The translations under genes and the position numbers were made by a program. A stretch of 7,334 nt of DNA from NCBI GenBank assembly GCA_902493585.1, contig CABUPZ010000107.1, forward strand, positions 1-7,334. The letters run 5' to 3'. Source of the DNA: an uncultured Fusicatenibacter sp. Lineage in GTDB: Bacteria; Bacillota; Clostridia; Lachnospirales; Lachnospiraceae. Numbering within the stretch: position 1 is the first letter of the stretch; the number at the start of each line of letters is the position of its first letter. A model generated the notes under the pieces. The model was given only the letters and a program-made list of their open reading frames with translations. It searched no databases and was not told the origin of the DNA. This document shows, in pieces, positions 1 to 5,663 of the stretch.

Positions 1-101
1 AGTCCGATGTGGATTCCGCCACGCTGGACAAGGAGAAGGAGATTCTGATGATTCTGTGTTTTGAAGCACTGTTGCTTGCGATTGCCGTCATTGTGAGGTG
101 A
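1..101 (+). CDS. C-terminal end of a membrane protein, probably ECF transporter permease CbiQ (partial)
   Basis: The frame starting at base 3 is open from the window edge to TGA at 99-101, giving 32 codons. The residues are a charged stretch (DKEKE) followed by a hydrophobic segment (LLLAIAVIV) and a final Arg, which fits a protein ending in a membrane helix. The next gene is a CbiO-type ATPase whose start lies within a few bases of this stop, so the two were translationally coupled. In cobalt/nickel ECF operons the gene just before cbiO is usually cbiQ, the transmembrane coupling subunit. The identity therefore rests on position and hydrophobicity, not on a recognised motif; CbiN or another ECF membrane subunit is possible. 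Confidence 0.5.
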   Translation, partial: SDVDSATLDKEKEILMILCFEALLLAIAVIVR

Positions 102-103
102 GG

Positions 104-894
104 ATGATGAAAGAAGTGATTTTAAAGGCTGAAAATGTTTTTTATTCTTATGATGACGGAAAGACCCATTCCCTGAACGGGCTTTCTCTGGAAATCCGTC
201 AGGGGAAGAAGATTGCGGTAATGGGAGCCAATGGTTCCGGAAAATCTACCTTTTTTCTCTGCTGTAACGGAGTTTACCGGCCGTCAGAGGGAACAATTTC
301 TTTCAGGATCCGGACAATCAGCTGTTCTCAGCCAGCATGTTTCAGGAAATTTCTTTCGGTATTCTGAATCTGGGTGTTCCGGAAGAAGAAGCCCGGAAGG
401 AAGTGGAACGGATCATGGATGAAATGGAGATTACGCCTTATCGAGACCGACCCACCCATGCCCTTTCCGGAGGACAGAAAAAACAGGTGTCTATTGCGGA
501 TATCCTGATCATGAAGCCGGAGATTGTGATCCTGGATGAACCGGCGGCGGCTCTGGATCCGAAACATACGGCCTTGGTCAACCAGGCGGTGAACCGGATG
601 ACCGGAGAAGGGATCACGGTGATGATGGCGACCCATGACGTTAATTACGCCATGGAGTGGGCGGACGAAGTGCTGGTTTTCCAGGATGGAAAGGTTGCCG
701 CCCACGGTGCTCCGGAACAGGTTTTTAAAGACAGGAAACTCCTGCAGGAGACAAATCTGGAACAGCCGGCTATTTTGCAGCTGTTTGATTCGCTGAAAAA
801 GAAAGAAATCCTGAATGAGGAACTGCCGCTCCCAAGAAGTCTGGGAGCGCTGCTGCAGGAAATTGAGCGGTTGCCTTCCGCTGGAAAAGTTTAG
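104..894 (+). pseudogene. cbiO: cbiO-like cobalt/nickel ECF transporter ATPase, disrupted by internal deletion and frameshift
   Basis: This encodes an ABC ATPase of the CbiO/EcfA type, which would power cobalt or nickel uptake with CbiQ at the membrane. Two frames are needed to read it. The first (ATG 104 or 107; GTG 98 is also possible) carries the aromatic A-loop and Walker A GANGSGKST at residues 41-49, and continues as PSEGTISF before going out of frame to a stop at 365-367. The second frame holds the Q-loop FQDPDNQ at 301-321, signature LSGGQ at 463-477, Walker B VILDEP at 526-543, and the H-loop His (634-636) in MATHD, and runs to TAG at 892-894. Intact relatives have roughly 22 residues between the strand ending GxIxF and the VFQDPDNQ Q-loop; here they are absent and the frame changes. 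I infer a deletion of about 60-75 bp. An assembly error cannot be excluded. GAGG at 95-98 suits ATG 107 best. Confidence 0.82.
827..849. repeat. Perfect inverted repeat inside the 3' end of cbiO
   Basis: CGCTCCCA at 827-834 and TGGGAGCG at 842-849 form an 8-bp perfect stem with a 7-base loop. Neither strand shows a T-run after the stem, so a standard intrinsic terminator is not supported. It lies about 42 bases past the stop codon of the minus-strand DUF308 gene and could slow transcription or protect that transcript's 3' end, or be a by-product of the coding sequence. Confidence 0.4.
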
Positions 895-1490
895 TGCAGT
901 TCGTCCTCGTTTACATCAACGAAGTCATCCTCCGGGAAATGCATTTCCAGGCGCCGCTTGACGGTACCGATGCCGAACATCGTGCAGAGGTTGGAAATTC
1001 CGTTGAGGATCAGGCAGATTCCGATGAAAACATTGGTGGTTGCCACTGCGTCAAAAGGACGCAGCCAGATGATCACACCGAGAATGGTGATAACAACTGC
1101 AAAAGCCAGATCGATCCACCAGCGTTCCAGTCCTGCCTTCTTCAGATGAAACGCCTTTTTCAGATTGACGATTCCATTGACAAAAAGTACAATGCCGACG
1201 ATGGTCGGGATAAAGGAAATGATCAGATCGCTCTGTGTGATCACGAACAGCCCGGCCAGGCAGAGGATCACGCCGACCACCAGATCGTAGCGCATCAGAA
1301 ACGGTTCGTTTTTTGCGGTGACATACCGGAGAATATCGATGATGCCGCAAAGGATCAGAAGCGTTCCGGCAAGGTTGCAGATAAAAAAGCTGGTTTTGAC
1401 TGGAAACAGGACAAGAACCAGTCCGATCAGAATCGAAACGATCGCAGTGAGCAGAAAGTTGTTTCGAATATCTCTGAATATCTGTTTCAT
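891..1490 (-). CDS. DUF308/HdeD-like six-helix membrane protein
   Basis: This is a 199-residue integral membrane protein. I place the start at the ATG at 1488-1490 because AAAGGAG (1502-1508 on the minus strand) lies 11 bases before it and the N-terminus MKQIFRDIRN leads into the first helix; the frame stays open further upstream but without a better signal. Six hydrophobic segments lie near residues 12-29, 34-54, 68-85, 89-109, 126-143 and 149-172. The second helix of each pair carries the same pattern: AGTLLILCGIIDI, VGIVLFVNGIVNL and IGICLILNGISNL, a threefold hairpin repeat typical of DUF308. The C-terminus is acidic (PEDDFVDVNEDELH) and should be cytoplasmic. E. coli HdeD is linked to acid resistance; the function of clostridial members is unknown to me. 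The gene is convergent with cbiO and divergent from the sigma-like gene. Confidence 0.88.
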   Translation of the reverse strand: MKQIFRDIRNNFLLTAIVSILIGLVLVLFPVKTSFFICNLAGTLLILCGIIDILRYVTAKNEPFLMRYDLVVGVILCLAGLFVITQSDLIISFIPTIVGIVLFVNGIVNLKKAFHLKKAGLERWWIDLAFAVVITILGVIIWLRPFDAVATTNVFIGICLILNGISNLCTMFGIGTVKRRLEMHFPEDDFVDVNEDELH

Positions 1491-1566
1491 ATGAAAGAAA
1501 TCTCCTTTCGTAATTTTGTGAACAAAAACTCTGATAAGAATTTCTGAACATCCGCTGTCATTTAAA

Positions 1567-1595
1567 ATACTACTGCGTCGGGAACGAAAATGCAA
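1567..1595 (-). promoter_or_regulatory. Candidate sigma-A promoter for the DUF308 gene
   Basis: Read on the minus strand: -35 TTGCAT (1590-1595), a 17-base spacer, and -10 TAGTAT (1567-1572). The -35 is a weak match and the -10 a fair one. The position leaves a leader of about 70 bases before the DUF308 start. Confidence 0.4.
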
Positions 1596-1624
1596 TAGAC
1601 TTTTTGCCAAATCTATGGTATTCT
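1596..1624 (+). promoter_or_regulatory. Candidate sigma-A promoter for the sigma-like/LysR operon
   Basis: The -35 is TAGACT (1596-1601) and the -10 is TATTCT (1619-1624), 17 bases apart, with TGG just before the -10 (1616-1618) giving an extended -10. A transcript would start near 1631, leaving a short leader with AAAGGA at 1645-1650. The -35 directly abuts the -35 of the opposite-strand candidate. Confidence 0.5.
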
Positions 1625-1658
1625 CAGGTAATGAAAAATCAGATAAAGGATGGTATCA

Positions 1659-2387
1659 ATGAATCAGGAACAGGAAAAATTTCAAAAAAGTCTGAGAGAA
1701 TTTCTGACCTCTGCCAGAGAAAGCGGACAGCAGATCACTGCTGAGCAGGCGGAGGCTTTTTTTGAAGAACAGAACTTGAACGAAGAGCAGCGGGCAATGG
1801 TCCGCGAATATCTGGAGATGGAGCAGATTGACATTGTCGGGGCGGAGAAGAAAGAACGGAAAAAGCGTGAGGAACTTCCCCTGTCTCCGGAGGAAGAGCA
1901 TTTTCTGAAGCTTTATCTGGAAGAGCTTACGATTCCGGAAGAACTTGCGGAAGAAGAAAAGGAAGCGTTGTTTCGCACAGCGGCTGCGGGAGACGCGCTG
2001 GCGAAAAGCCGTCTGCTGGAATATTATATGCCGAAGCTTCCGGAAATTGCCAGGAGTGTTTATGACCAGAGTGTATTTTTCGGAGACCTTGTACAGGAGG
2101 GAAGCGTAAGCCTTCTTCTGGCATTGGAACATATCCGTGAGACGGAGGCGGAGCAGAGTCTTCTGGACGAAATACGGACCGGAATGGAAGCGCTTCTGGA
2201 GGAGCATCATTACCAGAAGCATCAGGATGAGGCAGTGGTACACAAGGTGAACCGGCTGAAGGATGCGATTGAAGAACTGTCTGACGGAGAAGAGATGGAT
2301 TTCTCCGTGGCGGAGCTGTCCGCTTATCTGGATCTTTCCGTGGAAGAGATTGAAGATATCCTGCGGCTGACCGGTGAGGATCAGTGA
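1659..2387 (+). CDS. Truncated sigma-70-like protein (regions 1.1, 1.2, 2.1-2.2 and 3; no region 4)
   Basis: This encodes a 242-residue, strongly acidic soluble protein. ATG 1659 is preferred over ATG 1650 because AAAGGA at 1645-1650 sits 8 bases before it. Residues 6-60 resemble sigma region 1.1, ending in an IDIV motif. Residues 79-135 resemble region 1.2 and the start of 2.1 (FLKLYLEEL, GDALAKSRLLEYYMPKL). Residues 142-159 (GDLVQEGSVSLLLALEHI) match the LDLIQEGNLGLMKAVEKF pattern of region 2.2, which contacts the beta' coiled coil of RNA polymerase. The FSTYAxWWIRQAI block of regions 2.3/2.4 is replaced by an acidic helix (161-182) with no aromatics. Residues 193-240 resemble region 3 (KVNRLKDAIEEL, VAELSAYLDLSVEEIEDIL). 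The protein ends there, without the region 4 helix-turn-helix. It may bind core polymerase without independent promoter recognition: a co-sigma, anti-sigma or polymerase modulator. The lysR gene follows after 36 bases. The relation is read by eye; the function is inference. Confidence 0.75.
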   Translation: MNQEQEKFQKSLREFLTSARESGQQITAEQAEAFFEEQNLNEEQRAMVREYLEMEQIDIVGAEKKERKKREELPLSPEEEHFLKLYLEELTIPEELAEEEKEALFRTAAAGDALAKSRLLEYYMPKLPEIARSVYDQSVFFGDLVQEGSVSLLLALEHIRETEAEQSLLDEIRTGMEALLEEHHYQKHQDEAVVHKVNRLKDAIEELSDGEEMDFSVAELSAYLDLSVEEIEDILRLTGEDQ

Positions 2388-2423
2388 TGCCGCTGCGTCA
2401 AAAAGAAATGAGGAGATGATTGT

Positions 2424-3323
2424 TTGCTGTTCAGACAGATGAAATATTTTGCTGCGATCGTAGAATGCAACAGTTTTACCGAAGCAGCGGAGCGATGCTA
2501 TATCTCCCAGTCTGCGATTTCCCAGCAGATACGGGCGCTGGAAAAGGAATTGGGTGTTCCGCTGCTCCTTCGCAATAACCGCCGGTTTTCCCTGACGCCC
2601 GCCGGACAGTATTTTTATGATCACTGCAGGGGAATCCTGGATGAAGTAGACGAGATCTGTCAGGAAACCATCCGCATCGGACAGGATCACGAGTCGGAAC
2701 TGCGGATCGGATATCTGCGTTGTTACAGTGGCCAGGAATTGTACCAGGCGGTTGCGGAATTTTCGCGGCTTTATCCGGAGACTTCGATCAACATTGTCAA
2801 CGGAACCCATGAGGAACTGTATGATCTGGTGCGTTCGGGGAAGGTGGATCTGATCCTCAACGATCAGAGACGGGCTTTTTCGGATATGTATGTGAACTTT
2901 CCGCTGCTCCGGTGCAGCTGCTGCATCGAACTTTCCAGTCATAATCCTCTGAGCAGCCGGGAGTATGTGCAGGTGGAAGAACTGAAACGGATTCCGTGTA
3001 TTTTGATTTCTTCCAAAGAACAGCAAAACGAGGAGCAGGAGTATTATAAAACGGTTCTTGGTTTCGGCGGAAGCTTTCTGTTTGCGGAAAATCTGGAAGA
3101 GGGCCGCCTGATGGTGGCAAGCAACCGGGGATTTCTGCCTCTGGGAAATGTCGGAACACTCCCGCCGGAAGGGGCATCGATCCGCAGGCTTCCTCTTTAT
3201 CGGGGAGAACAGCCGTTGATGCGCAATTACTGTCTGTTCTGGGATAAAAAGCGTACGAATTACTATATTGAGGAATTCGCGCAGATCCTGCAGACTTTGA
3301 TCGCTCCGGAGAGGCAGTGCTGA
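2424..3323 (+). CDS. LysR-family transcriptional regulator
   Basis: This is a 299-residue LysR-type regulator of usual length. The start is TTG at 2424: AGGAG at 2411-2415 is 8 bases upstream and the product then begins MLFRQMKYFAAIVE, as expected for the family. The winged helix-turn-helix covers about residues 3-60 (SFTEAAERCYISQSAISQQI, then LEKELGVPLLLR and LTPAG), followed by a linker helix (62-88). The effector domain runs from about 91 (ELRIGYL) to the end. The protein has eleven cysteines, including CSCC at 164-167 in the effector domain and C25 in the DNA-binding domain, which is a high count. It lies 36 bases behind the sigma-like gene and ends before a strong terminator, so the two probably form one transcript. 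The target and ligand cannot be told; trpB2-aroK, convergent downstream, is a neighbour but not evidently a target. Confidence 0.93.
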   Translation: MLFRQMKYFAAIVECNSFTEAAERCYISQSAISQQIRALEKELGVPLLLRNNRRFSLTPAGQYFYDHCRGILDEVDEICQETIRIGQDHESELRIGYLRCYSGQELYQAVAEFSRLYPETSINIVNGTHEELYDLVRSGKVDLILNDQRRAFSDMYVNFPLLRCSCCIELSSHNPLSSREYVQVEELKRIPCILISSKEQQNEEQEYYKTVLGFGGSFLFAENLEEGRLMVASNRGFLPLGNVGTLPPEGASIRRLPLYRGEQPLMRNYCLFWDKKRTNYYIEEFAQILQTLIAPERQC

Positions 3324-3407
3324 TCGAGCGTATGGATTCCCGCCACGGCATTCATGCAGTGGAAGCAAACCGCTCAAAGAAGTGGCGGAGGCATTGGAGT
3401 AAAATGA

Positions 3408-3474
3408 AATTCCCGCAGAGTCCGGGAGCGCGCACATACGCGTTCCGGATTCTGCGGGAATTGTTTATTTTTTC
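3408..3474 (+). terminator. Strong intrinsic terminator, probably bidirectional
   Basis: Bases 3408-3432 pair with 3439-3462 in a stem of about 24 bp, with two G-T pairs and one bulged G (3428), around a 6-base loop (CACATA). On the plus strand it is followed by a T-rich tail (3461-3473), so it should end the sigma-like/lysR transcript. On the minus strand the stem is followed by ATTTCATTTTACT, a weaker T-rich tail, so it could also end the aroK-trpB2 transcript, whose stop is at 3537-3539. Confidence 0.9.
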
Positions 3475-3536
3475 AAAGTCTTTTTCTGTTTTGGGAAGCT
3501 TCCAAAGATACCGTTTTGTATGTAGTCAACCGTAGG

Positions 3537-4907
3537 TCAGTCAACCTTCGGGAATTTTGCGAAGGAGGCTTCCAGTTCTTCGTCTGTCGGGATATAGTCC
3601 GTCATCTCGCCGTTGTTGTATTTTTCATAAGCTACCATATCAAAATATCCCGTTCCGGTCAGGCCGAAGACGATGGTCTTTTCTTCGCCGGTTTCTTTGC
3701 ACTTGAGCGCTTCGTCGATGGCGACGCGGATCGCATGGCTGCTCTCCGGTGCGGGCAGGATTCCTTCGATACGGGCAAACTGTTCGGCAGCTGCAAAAAC
3801 GGAGGTCTGTTCTACGGAGCGTGCTTCCAGCAGGCCGTCCGCATAAAGCTGAGAAACCACAGAACTCATGCCGTGATAGCGCAGTCCGCCTGCGTGGTTG
3901 GCGGATGGGATAAAGTCGCAGCCCAGCGTATACATCTTCGACAGTGGGCATACTTTGCCGGTATCACAGAAGTCATAGGCAAAGCGGCCTCTGGTCAGGC
4001 TCGGACAGGAAGCCGGTTCTACGGCAATGATCTGGTATTGTTTTTCGCCCCGGAGCATTTCTCCCGCAAACGGGGAAATCAGGCCGCCAAGGTTGGAACC
4101 TCCACCGGCACAGCCGATGATGATATCCGGCTGAATGTCATATTTATCCAGGGCGGCTTTGGTCTCCAGTCCGATGATGGACTGATGGAGGAGTACCTGT
4201 GAGAGAACCGAGCCGAGGACGTAACGGTAATTGGGATTGGCGGAAGCAGCCTCCACCGCTTCAGAGATTGCACAGCCAAGGCTTCCGGAGGTTCCCGGAT
4301 GCTCTGACAGGATCTTTCTTCCCACGCTGGTCGTCTCGGACGGGGACGGAGTTACGGACGCGCCGTAGGTACGCATCACTTCACGGCGGAACGGTTTCTG
4401 CTCGTAGGAGACTTTTACCATGTAGACTTTGCAGTCCAGATGGAAGTAAGCGCAGGCCATGGAGAGAGCAGTGCCCCACTGTCCGGCTCCGGTCTCTGTG
4501 GTAACACCGGTCAGTCCCTGTTCTTTCGCGTAGTAAGCCTGAGCGATCGCGGAATTCAGTTTGTGGCTGCCAGACGTGTTGTTTCCCTCAAATTTGTAGT
4601 AAATTTTTGCGGGAGTGTCCAGTTCCTTTTCCAGACAGTAAGCGCGGACGAGAGGCGACGGACGGTACATTTTGTAAAAATCCCGGATTTCTTTGGGAAT
4701 ATCAATGTAGGCGTCTGTATCATTCAGTTCCTGGCGCGCCAGCTCGTCACAGAAAATAGTCCGAAGCTCTTCAAAGGTAATCGGCTTTAAGGTAGCCGGA
4801 TTCAGAAGGGGAGCCGGTTTGTTTTTCATATCGGCGCGGACATTATACCACTGCCTGGGAAGCTCGCTTTCTTCCAGGTAAATTTTGTAGGGAATCTTTT
4901 TCTCCAT
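3537..4907 (-). CDS. trpB2: TrpB2-type tryptophan synthase beta chain-like enzyme
   Basis: This is a 456-residue PLP enzyme of the TrpB2 (long, alpha-independent) branch of tryptophan synthase beta. The expected reaction is indole plus L-serine to L-tryptophan, in the cytoplasm. Visible motifs are NTSGSHKLN with the PLP-binding Lys116, ETGAGQWG with the likely catalytic Glu138 (the Trp in place of His after Gln is a TrpB2 trait), CAGGGSN at 266-272 for the PLP phosphate, and the C-terminal FGLTGTGYFD at 414-423. The N-terminal extension (about 1-80) and total length also suit TrpB2 better than TrpB1 (about 400). GGAGGA (4916-4921) is 8 bases before ATG 4905-4907. The aroK gene ends 30 bases upstream on the same strand. 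No trpA, or any other trp gene, is in the window, in line with a role in indole salvage; a different beta-replacement or serine-dependent reaction remains possible. Confidence 0.95.
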   Translation of the reverse strand: MEKKIPYKIYLEESELPRQWYNVRADMKNKPAPLLNPATLKPITFEELRTIFCDELARQELNDTDAYIDIPKEIRDFYKMYRPSPLVRAYCLEKELDTPAKIYYKFEGNNTSGSHKLNSAIAQAYYAKEQGLTGVTTETGAGQWGTALSMACAYFHLDCKVYMVKVSYEQKPFRREVMRTYGASVTPSPSETTSVGRKILSEHPGTSGSLGCAISEAVEAASANPNYRYVLGSVLSQVLLHQSIIGLETKAALDKYDIQPDIIIGCAGGGSNLGGLISPFAGEMLRGEKQYQIIAVEPASCPSLTRGRFAYDFCDTGKVCPLSKMYTLGCDFIPSANHAGGLRYHGMSSVVSQLYADGLLEARSVEQTSVFAAAEQFARIEGILPAPESSHAIRVAIDEALKCKETGEEKTIVFGLTGTGYFDMVAYEKYNNGEMTDYIPTDEELEASFAKFPKVD

Positions 4908-4937
4908 TTCGCATTTCCTCCATATTTTTCAATACTA

Positions 4938-5453
4938 CTATACCAGGCGGCTCAGTTCCTCGCAGATGCTGTCGATGGTCCGGTGGTCGGTGGCGATGAT
5001 CCGGTCAGCGGCAGCCTCATATTTCGACCGGCGCTGTTCCAGAAGTTCGGCGATCGCCTCCGGGCTTTTCCTGTTTTTCAGATTGGGCCGGTCGTCGCTG
5101 CCGCGAGTTCTGGTATAAATGGTTTCCGGAGCTGCAGTCAGAAGGATGACCTCGCCGATTTTTTTCATTTCTACGACATTTTCACTGCGAAGAGGCACGC
5201 CGCCGCCGCAGGATACGACACAGCCGTTTCTGTCCTGCAGGCTCCGCAGCAGGGCGGTTTCCAGATCGCGGAAATATTCTTCACCGTAACGTTCGAAGAT
5301 TTCAGGAATGGACATTCCCTGTTGGTCGGCGATCATCTGATCCATCTCCACCACTTCCATCTGAAAACGCCTGCCCAGCGCCGCTGCCACAGAACTTTTG
5401 CCGCAGCCCATGAAACCGATGAGCACAAGGTTTTTTCCTGGTTTCTGATTCAT
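4938..5453 (-). CDS. aroK: Shikimate kinase
   Basis: This encodes a 171-residue cytoplasmic enzyme that phosphorylates shikimate with ATP to shikimate 3-phosphate, the fifth step of the chorismate pathway. The P-loop GFMGCGKSS is at residues 13-21. Shikimate-binding residues visible by comparison with known kinases are Asp38 (EMD; the first Asp of the usual DxD is Glu36), Arg62 with Glu65 in FRDLE, and the CGGG loop at 82-85. Arg122 in DRPNL lies in the lid, and Arg141 near the C-terminus completes the site. I place the start at ATG 5451-5453, with GAGGAA (5459-5464) just upstream; the frame stays open further upstream but reads through the promoter region. Length is normal for the family. 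trpB2 follows after 30 bases and is probably cotranscribed. Confidence 0.96.
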   Translation of the reverse strand: MNQKPGKNLVLIGFMGCGKSSVAAALGRRFQMEVVEMDQMIADQQGMSIPEIFERYGEEYFRDLETALLRSLQDRNGCVVSCGGGVPLRSENVVEMKKIGEVILLTAAPETIYTRTRGSDDRPNLKNRKSPEAIAELLEQRRSKYEAAADRIIATDHRTIDSICEELSRLV

Positions 5454-5510
5454 AGGGGTTCCTCTTTTTTCACTTTGATACTGTGATGTAATAAACAACA
5501 GGTTGTAGTC

Positions 5511-5539
5511 AGTGTACCACATGTGGAGAGCAGTGGCAA
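5511..5539 (-). promoter_or_regulatory. Sigma-A promoter for aroK-trpB2
   Basis: On the minus strand: -35 TTGCCA (5534-5539, five of six consensus bases), a 17-base spacer, and -10 TACACT (5511-5516) preceded by TGG, an extended -10. The expected transcript start is near 5504, giving a leader of about 50 bases, too short for a T-box or a trp attenuator. The spacer contains a perfect 10-bp palindrome. Confidence 0.7.
5517..5526. promoter_or_regulatory. Palindrome CCACATGTGG in the aroK promoter spacer
   Basis: CCACATGTGG is a perfect 10-bp palindrome lying directly next to the -10 element within the aroK promoter spacer. A protein bound here would block polymerase, so it is a possible operator. 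Nothing identifies the regulator, and a 10-bp palindrome can arise by chance. Confidence 0.3.
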
Positions 5540-5567
5540 GTGTTTTTCGTCCGCGCCGCCTGGTACC

Positions 5568-5596
5568 TTGAAATTCTCTGGTTTCTATGATATGAT
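5568..5596 (+). promoter_or_regulatory. Sigma-A promoter for the 540-residue membrane protein gene
   Basis: The -35 TTGAAA (5568-5573) and -10 TATGAT (5591-5596) are each five of six consensus bases and exactly 17 bases apart, on the plus strand. Transcription would start near 5603, leaving a leader of about 60 bases with AAAGGAGGAG at 5643-5652. It is divergent from the aroK promoter, with 28 bases between the two -35 elements. Confidence 0.78.
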
Positions 5597-5663
5597 TTTC
5601 ATCAATTCCATACACTTTTTCATTGGATGCGGCATCAAATTTAAAGGAGGAGAAATTAAGCTT

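Noticed and set aside
290..310. Programmed ribosomal frameshift as the explanation for the split cbiO
   Set aside because: No slippery heptamer or downstream structure is evident, and a frameshift would still leave the segment before the Q-loop missing, so a deletion explains more.
894..1547. Plus-strand open frame opposite the DUF308 gene
   Set aside because: The minus-strand product has six clear membrane helices, a ribosome site and a family repeat; the antisense product is low-complexity polar sequence.
1656..3437. Very long open frame on the minus strand opposite the sigma-like and lysR genes (593 codons)
   Set aside because: It lies antisense to two well-supported genes, crosses their intergenic gap, and its product has no recognisable domain. 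The codon pattern of the plus-strand genes keeps this frame free of stops.
3486..3504. GGAAGCTTCC palindrome downstream of trpB2 as a terminator
   Set aside because: A 10-base palindrome without a loop cannot form a useful hairpin; the long stem at 3408-3462 is far stronger.
3525..3546. Short GTCAACC direct repeat at the trpB2 stop codon
   Set aside because: It is seven bases, twice, 15 bases apart; it is too short to separate from chance and has no flanking mobile element signs.
3516..4202. Plus-strand open frame opposite trpB2
   Set aside because: It is antisense to motif-bearing TrpB2 sequence and has no family features of its own.
5454..5510. T-box or tryptophan attenuator in the aroK-trpB2 leader
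   Set aside because: The leader from the likely transcript start is only about 50 bases, has no T-box bulge sequence, no Trp-codon leader peptide and no terminator hairpin.
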